From NCBI GenBank assembly GCA_030598645.1, contig JAUVPN010000038.1:1-12015 (forward strand): a stretch of DNA of 12,015 bases, given 5' to 3'. This DNA comes from Hyphomicrobium sp. GTDB taxonomy: Bacteria; Pseudomonadota; Alphaproteobacteria; Rhizobiales; Hyphomicrobiaceae. Under the pieces are notes generated by a model. That model did no database searches, was not told the origin of the DNA, and was given only the letters and a program-made list of their open reading frames with translations. How positions within the stretch are numbered: position 1 is the stretch's first letter; each line of letters starts with the position of its first letter. The position numbers were made by a program, and so were the translations under genes. Positions 5,861 to 12,015 of the stretch are shown here, in pieces.

Positions 5861-6025
5861 CGCAGACGCACCCTCCACCTCGACCATCACCCTGATGCTA
5901 CGCTGATTGCACGGGCAGACGCTGCCGAAATGCCGCAAGAAGATTTGTGCTAGATCAAACCCAAAACTGCGACTCAGCTCTAGACCAAAAAGGGAAAGGA
6001 ACGGTCGGGAAGAGGGGAGATCACA

Positions 6026-6211
6026 ATGCCGGACATGCCAACGACAACTCTTATCTTCACTTGGAGTTTGATCGGGCTCGGACTTGGAGTGGCTCTGACG
6101 GCTCTGCAAGTTTGGTTTCAGGGCGACGTTCAGAATGATGCCTTTGACGACAATCCTCGGTCTCCAATGGAAGATCCCCGGGTCGAGAATGAGGCTCGAA
6201 GAGGTGTCTGA
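6026..6211 (+). CDS. Small single-pass membrane protein, 61 aa
   Basis: A short ORF with a strong ribosome binding site: GAGGGGAG lies 6 bases before ATG 6026. The N terminus MPDMPTTT is followed by one hydrophobic helix (about 9-31, IFTWSLIGLGLGVALTALQV), then a polar acidic tail (about 33-61, FQGDVQNDAFDD through the final ARRGV). Topology is probably a bitopic inner-membrane peptide. The minus frame over the same bases ends in repeat sequence and lacks these properties. No family is recognised, no operon partner is adjacent, and a function cannot be assigned. Confidence 0.55.
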   Translation: MPDMPTTTLIFTWSLIGLGLGVALTALQVWFQGDVQNDAFDDNPRSPMEDPRVENEARRGV

Positions 6212-6310
6212 CCTGTCTCTCGTCGCTACTCGACGCTAGGTCTCCACAATCCCTAAAAGCGGTGACGTGCGACGCCCGTATGCTCGATCTTCGGTTATTC
6301 CCAACAGGGC

Positions 6311-6316
6311 TATAAT
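6311..6316 (+). promoter_or_regulatory. Candidate -10 element for the downstream glycosyltransferase
   Basis: TATAAT matches the sigma-70 -10 consensus exactly. The sequence 16-18 bases upstream (around CTTCGG, 6289-6294) is a poor -35 match. If used, the leader to the start at 6717 would be about 395 bases. Weak evidence. Confidence 0.2.
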
Positions 6317-6687
6317 TCTCATCACGAGCATTTTTGTGATTGGAGTCGCGCGCGTGTCGCTCGGCTTCCTTGAGTGTCGTTCAACTGAAAAACGCTAGCA
6401 GCGGCCGCGCGACCCGATTGCGCCAGTGACGTACCAAAAGCCCAGCATTGGCCATGTGTCTAGCATGCAGGGCAACATCTTCGCCCCACCCAGGGGCAAG
6501 AAATCCCTGGTCTTGCTGTGTTTAGATATATTCACAGAACTGAACCCACCACTGCCAGGATTATTTTGGGGCCGCCTAATCAGGACGAAAATGCGTCAGC
6601 AAATCTGAATGCCTTATTGTGGACTGACTGTGTAGAGGCTGTCGGCCTGAGCTGCATATGCAGCCCTGCCCAAGTTCCTGCGTGCGC

Positions 6688-6701
6688 GATTCGAGCGAAT
6701 C
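6688..6701. promoter_or_regulatory. Palindrome upstream of the plus-strand glycosyltransferase
   Basis: GATTCG (6688-6693), AG, CGAATC (6696-6701) is a perfect 6-base inverted repeat ending 15 bases before ATG 6717. The position suits an operator or a translation-blocking hairpin. No regulator is known for it. Confidence 0.25.
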
Positions 6702-6716
6702 AGAAACTCTGTCGTC

Positions 6717-7994
6717 ATGATGTCATCGCTCGACGCCATGCCAGACGAATTGGGACGCCATCGTGCGCTTACGCAGCGAATTGAGGCGGCGGAAAGAGCG
6801 GCCCATGAGGGCGGGCGCACGCTGAAAATAGTCTTTGCAATCAAATCTATGAGCGTCCAAGGCGGTGGAGCTGAGCGTGTTCTTGCAGAAATCACCTCAG
6901 GATTGGCCGAGCGCGGCCACCAAATAACGTTGCTCACATTCGATCAACCAGGCACCCCTTCGTTTTATCCGCTTCATGGAAGGATTGCGCACCTGCAAAT
7001 TGGTGTAGGTGATTCACACCGGCCGGCTCGTCTATTCGAGACAGCGCGACGCATGGTGGCGATGCGGGAGCTCTTGCGCGGGATGGATCCCGACGCGGTG
7101 GTTGGGTTCATGCACAGCATGTTTATTCCCATGGGAATAGCGCTCTTCGGCACAGGTATTCCTCTTGTGGCCAGCGAACACATCGTGCCGGATCACTACA
7201 AGGCCCGCCCACTTCAAGCTTTACTACTACGGTTGATGCCGTGGATGACGCGCCGCATTACAGTGGTCTCAGATCAGGCACGGGCGGCCTACCCGGCAGC
7301 CTTGCGTGCTCTAATGACAGTTATGCCCAATCCAGTTTCGGTGCATTCCTCCGAGCCAGCAGACGTTGAGGGTGCGGCGCGTAGCCGGAAAACTCTCTTG
7401 GCAGTTGGTCGGCTTGCGTCTCAAAAGGATCATGCAACCCTTATCAGTGCGTTTGCTAGAATCGCCGAAAGATTGCCAGACTGGGATCTTCGGATCGTTG
7501 GTGAGGGCGAGATGCGCGGCGAGTTGGACGCCATGGTAGCGGCCTTGGGTCTTGATAAGCGAGTGCAAATGCCGGGAGCCATCAGGGATATATCGTCAGA
7601 GTACGCCTCAGCGCAGCTGTATGTAATTTCATCGCTTTACGAGAGCCAAGGCTTGGCGACGGCTGAAGCGCTTGCCCACGGTCTACCTGCCGTTGGCTTT
7701 GCCGACTGTCCCGGCACAAACAAGTTGATCCATAATGGTTGTGACGGAGTTCTGGTGAGGCCTAACGAAGATCGAGCGGACTCACTGGCTTCCGCGTTGG
7801 AGCCCCTGATGGGCGACCCCTGCGCACGGTTAAGCTTGGCACCCAAAGTCAAGAAGGCAGTTGAGCAACCTATCGTGGACTTATTCGACCTCTGGACCAA
7901 AATGCTGCATTCGGTCGCCGGCGGGTGCAGAACCTCTGCACTCTCTCAAAACGGACACGGCCCTGCGCAGGATCCGCGCTTCCAAAACATTTGA
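6717..7994 (+). CDS. GT4-family glycosyltransferase (GT-B fold)
   Basis: A 425-residue retaining glycosyltransferase of the GT4 family, which moves a sugar from an activated donor to a growing glycan at the cytoplasmic face of the membrane. The acceptor domain begins LKIVFAIKSMSVQGGGAERV (about 36-55), the glycine-rich loop typical of the family. The donor domain begins LLAVGRLASQKDH (about 227-239) and has PDWDLRIVGEGE (254-265). The E-x7-E motif ESQGLATAE is at 309-317, followed by GLPAVGFADCPG. The first 35 residues (helical, RIEAAERAAHEGGR) are an extension not seen in the two GT-B paralogues nearby. The start could be ATG 6717, 6720 or 6738; no clear ribosome binding site helps, and the frame is closed by a stop at 6648. 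The C-terminal end (from about 370) diverges from its paralogues. It converges with the gene ending at 8065. Confidence 0.88.
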   Translation: MMSSLDAMPDELGRHRALTQRIEAAERAAHEGGRTLKIVFAIKSMSVQGGGAERVLAEITSGLAERGHQITLLTFDQPGTPSFYPLHGRIAHLQIGVGDSHRPARLFETARRMVAMRELLRGMDPDAVVGFMHSMFIPMGIALFGTGIPLVASEHIVPDHYKARPLQALLLRLMPWMTRRITVVSDQARAAYPAALRALMTVMPNPVSVHSSEPADVEGAARSRKTLLAVGRLASQKDHATLISAFARIAERLPDWDLRIVGEGEMRGELDAMVAALGLDKRVQMPGAIRDISSEYASAQLYVISSLYESQGLATAEALAHGLPAVGFADCPGTNKLIHNGCDGVLVRPNEDRADSLASALEPLMGDPCARLSLAPKVKKAVEQPIVDLFDLWTKMLHSVAGGCRTSALSQNGHGPAQDPRFQNI

Positions 7995-8064
7995 GCTGGG
8001 CGCACCGGGACGCAGCTATCTCTAACTGGACAAGTCCCCCAGCAACGTGTCTTCGGCGAAAACA

Positions 8065-9255
8065 TCATTGGCTAGCTGCTGATCTGTTTCGCAGGACCCC
8101 TGGTGAACTGCCACTCTCAGGGGTCAAGCTTGCACCGGAGGCCGCAGAAGATATCACCTCACTTAAAACCTGTTCCCATTGGTCAATTATGCGATCGATG
8201 GCGAATGGTTGCACTCGGTTGCGTGCCGCTCGTCCCATGGCTTTGCGCAGGGGGGGATCTGAAAGAAGGACACTTAGCGCCTTGGCCAGAGTTACCTCGT
8301 TTCCATTGCCCTCAGCTAATAGGCCAGAATGGTCCGGTACAATCAGATCGCGCACGCCAGCGCAGTCAGCAAATCCGACTGCCGGTAACCCGTGTGCCAT
8401 AGCTTCTGCTAGAGCATTGGGAAATCCTTCCCAACGTGAGGGCAGGACGAAGCAGTGCGCTCCGGCGTAACTTTGGTCGAGCGATTTTCTAACGCCGACT
8501 AAGGATATTCGACCAGAAAGATCGTGTTCTGCGATAAGCGCTGTCAGTTTGATCCGGTCCTCGCCGTCTCCGACGATTGTCAAGTCCCAATCAGGAAAGG
8601 TTCGCGCCAACCGCGCAAAGGACTTAATGAGTACGTCGTAATTTTTCTGATAACTAAGCCGACCCACAGACAGCAGTGTGTATCTCCGTGTTGATGTTGG
8701 CCTGTGGGGGCGGGACCGGTTCACCGCTGGGGCAACAGGGTTCGGGATGGTGACAATACGATTTCGCAAGAACCCAGGGTAGTGCGAGCGATAGCTTTCA
8801 CATTGCACGATCACCCGGCGGGCCAAACGGAAACTCTGATAGATGAGGTTTCTCTGCCTACCCGCGCTAGTGTGGTCGAAGCGTGTGGGTGCGTTTCGTT
8901 CGGCCGCAAGAAATGGGACTCTTAGTCCGAGCGCGTACAGTCGAAGGCTGATAAAGGGACCATCTTGGAAACAAATGACAGCATGAGGCTTGCTGCGCGC
9001 CATTATCTGTCGAATAGCCTTCGCGCGCCGAATTTTCTGGAGGACACCAGCTTTATCACGTGGGTCCCCGTGGTTTAGACGTCGCCAGATTATCTCGGGA
9101 GCCATTGAATAGAAAGAAGTAGCCTTTGCTTGGTCCCAAGTGAAGAATTCTACGTGATGGCCACGCGCTACCAACGAATTCATGATCGTCACGACCATAC
9201 GCTCGACGCCCCCCGCCACATTGTCAATGGCACGCGCTGCAAACATAATTCTCAT
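8065..9255 (-). CDS. GT4-family glycosyltransferase (GT-B fold)
   Basis: A 396-residue GT-B enzyme, last in the visible minus-strand operon. The N-terminal domain starts MRIMFAARAIDNVAGGVERM, with the glycine-rich acceptor loop. The donor domain starts LLSVGRLSYQKNYDVLIKSF (194-213), then PDWDLTIVGDGED (221-233) and the E-x7-E motif EGFPNALAE (276-284), followed by GLPAVGFADCAG. The motif strings are shared with the plus-strand gene at 6717 and with the upstream gene at 11173, so the three are paralogues. Its ATG overlaps the upstream stop (ATGA, 9252-9255), with GGAGG 9 bases before the start inside the upstream gene. The C-terminal 25 residues are Ser/Gly-rich and probably disordered. Donor and acceptor cannot be predicted. 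No terminator was clear in the 70-bp convergent gap. Confidence 0.9.
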   Translation of the reverse strand: MRIMFAARAIDNVAGGVERMVVTIMNSLVARGHHVEFFTWDQAKATSFYSMAPEIIWRRLNHGDPRDKAGVLQKIRRAKAIRQIMARSKPHAVICFQDGPFISLRLYALGLRVPFLAAERNAPTRFDHTSAGRQRNLIYQSFRLARRVIVQCESYRSHYPGFLRNRIVTIPNPVAPAVNRSRPHRPTSTRRYTLLSVGRLSYQKNYDVLIKSFARLARTFPDWDLTIVGDGEDRIKLTALIAEHDLSGRISLVGVRKSLDQSYAGAHCFVLPSRWEGFPNALAEAMAHGLPAVGFADCAGVRDLIVPDHSGLLAEGNGNEVTLAKALSVLLSDPPLRKAMGRAARNRVQPFAIDRIIDQWEQVLSEVISSAASGASLTPESGSSPGVLRNRSAASQ

Positions 9256-10211
9256 GCCCGCAGCCTCCGGCGCATATTTATTTCATGAAGAATACGCTTT
9301 GGGGCTGTGCTCAGAAGGTGACTGGAAACCACAATCGGGTTACGCAGCATCAACAGCAGTGCGTCGACAAAGACCATGTCGTACCGTCGCTTGAAATGCC
9401 AGTAGCGTAGGCGTGGCCAACGCCAAGCGTATTCATAGCGACCTACTGAGCGCAGGTAGTCAGCGTGTTTAGTGGCAAGGAGTTGTTCTGCTTCTAGGTT
9501 CTTCTCAGGCGTTTTATCGAGAGCGTTAGTGGCATGCTGAGTGAGAAGTGCCGCACCAGTTCCCACGAAATGTGCCCCTCGAAGTGCAAGTCGAATTGCA
9601 AAGTCGACATCCTCAACCCGTCGGAGAGCAGGGTCAAAGTCTCCGACCTTGGCGAAGGTACTTCGGCGAGCCATCAATGCACATGCCGGTACTCCAGAAC
9701 CGTAGTTCCAATTGGGATTGCGTCGATAAAATAGCAGCCAATCCGCAACGCCAGGGCCACTTGGAACACGGATACAGTTCGCCCCTATGGCAGGTAACGG
9801 TTTGACGTAGCCGTTAGGATACCGTCGCTCTCCCGACGCGTAGCACGCGACTAGGCTTTGCCCCGTTCTATCTTCATATGAGGTCAAAGTTCGGAGCTGC
9901 TCGGCAAGCCTGTCTGGTGAACTCTCGTCGTCGTCATCGAATAGGGAAATAAACTCGCCTCGAGATTGAAGTAGAATAGTGTTGCGCGTCCCTGCAGGCC
10001 CAGTGTTCTTCGCGTGACGGACAAGGCGAGCTCGTTCGTCCGTCGCTATCCGCTTTTCTATAATATGCGCGGTTCTGTCAGTTGACGCATCGTCAACAAT
10101 AATCACCTCAAGATTGGGCCAGTGTTGTGCCAAGCAGGAGTCAATTGCGCGTTCAACCGTGTCTTGGGCATTGAAGCATGGGAGCCCTATTGTAATAAGT
10201 GGCGCGTTCAT
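9252..10211 (-). CDS. GT2-family glycosyltransferase (GT-A fold)
   Basis: A 319-residue inverting glycosyltransferase of the GT2 family. It opens with ITIGLPCFNAQDTVERAIDS and EVIIVDDASTDRT (35-47), the nucleotide-binding part. The metal-binding D-x-D site is in FDDDDE (91-96). VEDVDFAIRLALRGAHF (199-215) supplies the acidic ED motif usual for the catalytic base in GT2 enzymes. The C terminus is basic and aromatic (YAWRWPRLRYWHFKRRYD, about 261-278), with one hydrophobic stretch (MVFVDALLLML), suggesting membrane association. It shares this layout with the enzyme encoded just upstream, a probable tandem duplicate. It starts at an ATGA overlap with that gene (10208-10211) and ends at an ATGA overlap with the next. 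The product is likely one glycosidic bond of a surface glycan repeat; the sugar is unknown. Confidence 0.9.
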   Translation of the reverse strand: MNAPLITIGLPCFNAQDTVERAIDSCLAQHWPNLEVIIVDDASTDRTAHIIEKRIATDERARLVRHAKNTGPAGTRNTILLQSRGEFISLFDDDDESSPDRLAEQLRTLTSYEDRTGQSLVACYASGERRYPNGYVKPLPAIGANCIRVPSGPGVADWLLFYRRNPNWNYGSGVPACALMARRSTFAKVGDFDPALRRVEDVDFAIRLALRGAHFVGTGAALLTQHATNALDKTPEKNLEAEQLLATKHADYLRSVGRYEYAWRWPRLRYWHFKRRYDMVFVDALLLMLRNPIVVSSHLLSTAPKRILHEINMRRRLRA

Positions 10212-11176
10212 AGCGAGAGTTCCGGTTCTTTATGAAACTTCCGCAAAGACCTGTTGTGCGCGGCATGGCGGCGGGACGATAAAAATCGTTCCAAGGAGTA
10301 AATCGGATGCTGAAGCATCAGGAATGCAAAGGTGAAGGCCACGTCATGCCGTCCTTCGAGCCAGGCATATTTTCCCTCGATCCATCTGCGACAGAAAGCT
10401 AGCTGGCTATTGCTCTCAAAGAGATCGCGATGCTTCTCTAAGAGCATCAGAGCATATCGACACTCTTCTGAGAGTTGCTTTTCCGAAGAGTGCGTCATCG
10501 TCTGATTTACGAGTGGTTCTGCGATCCCGACAAAGTGAGCTCCCGCTCTTCCGAGCCTCACATTGAATTCAGTGTCCTCGCTTCTGCGAAAGTGCGTATC
10601 GAAACCTCCAAGAGCCTTGTATGTCGACAGCCTAGACATTTGCGAGCAGGTTGCACAGGCGCCGACAGAACTACCTAAGGATTTTCCAAAAAGTATGTAA
10701 TGAGCGACGTCGAGGCCGTTCGGCGCTAAACAATCAGATTGCTCGCCCATCGTCGGAAGGACCTCTACACGCCCGTCCGCAAATGTTTGTCGCCGAGCCG
10801 TATGGCAGACGATAGGCGCCCCACCGCCAAACTTTCTCTCATACTGAGTGATGCGAGCTATCTGACAAGCTAACCGTTGGGGCTCACTTACGTCGTCATC
10901 GTCAAAGAAGGCAACAAAATCGCCCCTTGCCGAGTCCAGGATGCGGTTGCGACTTGACGCTACGCCGAGATTCCGCTCATTCCTAAGCACATAAACATCG
11001 GGGAACTTATTCTGAAGCGTTTCTAGGACTGCAGGACTCTCGTCAGACGAACAGTCGTCGACGATAATAATTTCAATTGGCCGCCAAGTCTGAGCAAGGG
11101 CTGAGCGAACCGCCCGCTCTATCGTAGTTGAAGCGTTGAAGGACGTGATGCCACAAGTCACAAGAGTCGTTTTCAT
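10208..11176 (-). CDS. GT2-family glycosyltransferase (GT-A fold), tandem paralogue
   Basis: A 322-residue GT2 enzyme. LVTCGITSFNASTTIERAVR and EIIIVDDCSSDES (35-47) form the nucleotide site, FFDDDD (90-95) carries the D-x-D, and RRSEDTEFNVRLGRAGAHFVG (197-217; E200-D201) carries the catalytic acidic pair. Alignable motifs and the same basic C terminus make it a close paralogue of the gene at 9252. An in-frame ATG exists at 11218, but ATG 11176 is preferred. It starts MKTTLVTCGI, which matches the family N terminus, and it forms the same 4-base ATGA overlap with the upstream stop (11173-11176) as the other junctions. It is rich in cysteine (10 residues), more than its neighbour. Its role is presumably addition of a sugar adjacent to that added by its partner. 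Confidence 0.9.
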   Translation of the reverse strand: MKTTLVTCGITSFNASTTIERAVRSALAQTWRPIEIIIVDDCSSDESPAVLETLQNKFPDVYVLRNERNLGVASSRNRILDSARGDFVAFFDDDDVSEPQRLACQIARITQYERKFGGGAPIVCHTARRQTFADGRVEVLPTMGEQSDCLAPNGLDVAHYILFGKSLGSSVGACATCSQMSRLSTYKALGGFDTHFRRSEDTEFNVRLGRAGAHFVGIAEPLVNQTMTHSSEKQLSEECRYALMLLEKHRDLFESNSQLAFCRRWIEGKYAWLEGRHDVAFTFAFLMLQHPIYSLERFLSSRRHAAHNRSLRKFHKEPELSL

Positions 11177-12015
11177 ATCTTTCGGCCATTTGCAACACCC
11201 TCGATCAGTGTCGCCCATCTCTGAAATTGCTCTTCAGGTTCGTACTTGCGCATTTCTCGAGCGGCGAGCGCTCCACGGCGACGGCGCTCCTCGCCATCCG
11301 ACATCGCTTGATGAAGTGTGCAGGCAAGTGCGTCAATCTCGTTCCCGCGGTCTGCAAGCCAGCCAGTTGATCCGTGGCTAATGAGCTGTGCCACACCTTC
11401 GGCGTTCCTAAATCCGACTGCGGGAAGTCCCGCGCTTAGTGCCTCGGCCAAGGCATTTGGAAACCCCTCCCATCGTGACGGCATAACAAACAGGTTCGCC
11501 TTCCCATAGGCATCGTGAATGCATTTGGTCGGGACCTCAAAGGCGACCCGAGCCTCGAGCGCAAAGCTTGAGACCAATTTTCGGAGGGCCGGTTCATCCT
11601 GTCCTTCACCGATAATTTTAAGGTCCCAGTTGGGCATCAAAGGTGCAATGCGGCTAAAGGCGTGAATAAGGCAATCGAGACGCTTCTGAAGTTCGTCGAG
11701 GCGGCTTACGGCCAGCACCTGATAGCGTCCATCTTTGTTGGGAAATTCAGGCCGGGCGATGGCTTGAGGAGGACTAACGGGGTTGGCAATGCAGGTCATG
11801 CGCTTTTGCAACCAACTGGGATAGCCTTCAACATAGTCCGGGAACTGAACTGTGATCGCATCGCAAAGATATAGGAGCGCAAATCTGAGCCAGCGCTGCC
11901 CGCTTCCGCAACGAAAGCGATACATCGACGGTCCGTTGCGTTCGGCAGCGACGAGGCGCACGCCCGTAATCTGCGATGCGGCGTACACGGTCTTGTCACC
12001 ACTCATTACAAAGCC
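11173..12015 (-). CDS. GT4-family glycosyltransferase, 5' end beyond the window
   Basis: The frame stays open to base 12015, so the N-terminal acceptor part is missing; an ATG at 12006 lies within the coding region (preceded by G-F-V) and is not the likely start. Counting from that Met, the visible part has ITGVRLVAAERNGPS (13-27), the donor domain YQVLAVSRLDELQKRLDCLI (95-114), PNWDLKIIGEGQ (125-136) and the E-x7-E motif EGFPNALAE (180-188), followed by GLPAVGF. It resembles the gene at 8065 most in this stretch (SRWEGFPNALAEA in both). GT-B enzymes thus bracket two GT-A enzymes in the operon. The stop overlaps the next start (ATGA). Further operon genes probably lie beyond the window edge. 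Confidence 0.88.
   Translation of the reverse strand, partial: GFVMSGDKTVYAASQITGVRLVAAERNGPSMYRFRCGSGQRWLRFALLYLCDAITVQFPDYVEGYPSWLQKRMTCIANPVSPPQAIARPEFPNKDGRYQVLAVSRLDELQKRLDCLIHAFSRIAPLMPNWDLKIIGEGQDEPALRKLVSSFALEARVAFEVPTKCIHDAYGKANLFVMPSRWEGFPNALAEALSAGLPAVGFRNAEGVAQLISHGSTGWLADRGNEIDALACTLHQAMSDGEERRRRGALAAREMRKYEPEEQFQRWATLIEGVANGRKI

Larger units (their letters stand above)
5517..6025. other. Mostly non-coding stretch with repeat and possible relic
   Basis: No strong gene lies here. It carries the upstream region of the minus-strand cysteine-peptidase-like gene, a possible coding relic (5639-5779), the second hairpin repeat (5832-5860) and the leader of the small membrane protein. 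A minus frame at 5840-6109 ends in the repeat-derived peptide MSALPP and is not supported as a gene. No clear promoter hexamer pair was recognised. Confidence 0.4.
6212..6716. other. Intergenic region before the glycosyltransferase cluster
   Basis: No supportable gene is seen in 505 bases. Plus frames at 6426-6608 and 6518-6784 lack ribosome binding sites and family-like motifs. The region contains a perfect TATAAT at 6311-6316, a short stem CCAGGG/CCCTGG around 6490-6510 without a T-run, and a palindrome GATTCG-AG-CGAATC at 6688-6701 just before the glycosyltransferase start. Confidence 0.4.

Noticed and set aside
5840..6109. Minus-strand 89-codon frame
   Set aside because: It ends in the repeat peptide MSALPP and lies antisense to the better supported 61-residue membrane protein.
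7995..8064. Terminator between the convergent glycosyltransferases
   Set aside because: Only weak 4-5 bp stems (AGCTG/CAGCT, GGAC/GTCC) without T-runs are present.
11177..11218. Earlier ATG for the GT2 enzyme
   Set aside because: It would add MGDTDRGCCKWPKD before the canonical start and break the consistent 4-base overlap pattern of the operon.

Overview
The window most likely comes from an alphaproteobacterium, probably a Hyphomicrobiales member near Bradyrhizobium, Rhodopseudomonas or Xanthobacteraceae. The evidence is an alphaproteobacterial-type RpoH beside an rluD pseudouridine synthase, a short single-pass membrane protein divergent from rluD, and degenerate hairpin repeats whose translation begins MSALPP or MSVV..KAD. 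That peptide is familiar from spurious ORFs in this group. The taxonomic call rests on recognition, not on a search.

Layout. Bases 1-825 hold the 3' part of a plus-strand gene made of two copies of a probable beta-sandwich domain; its intrinsic terminator runs into the 3' end of rpoH. Then come rpoH (minus), a 419-bp intergenic region, rluD (minus), a divergent 131-aa membrane protein (plus) and a tRNA-Glu(CTC) with an encoded CCA. This first third is core chromosome.

Bases 3786-6716 are gene-poor. They contain four minus-strand hairpins with C-rich loops ending in a U-rich tail (a candidate small RNA, the most interesting item here), two degenerate hairpin repeats, a secreted cysteine-peptidase-like gene that appears frameshifted near its 3' end, a possible coding relic, and a 61-aa single-pass membrane protein with a strong ribosome binding site.

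Bases 6717-12015 are a glycosyltransferase cluster. One GT-B enzyme is on plus. It converges on a minus-strand operon of four enzymes in the order GT-B, GT-A, GT-A, GT-B (reading from 12015 to 8065), with every junction a 4-base ATGA overlap. These proteins are probably part of a surface polysaccharide locus that continues beyond 12015. No polymerase, flippase or sugar-nucleotide gene is visible, so the glycan cannot be named. I see no insertion sequence, CRISPR array or phage gene.
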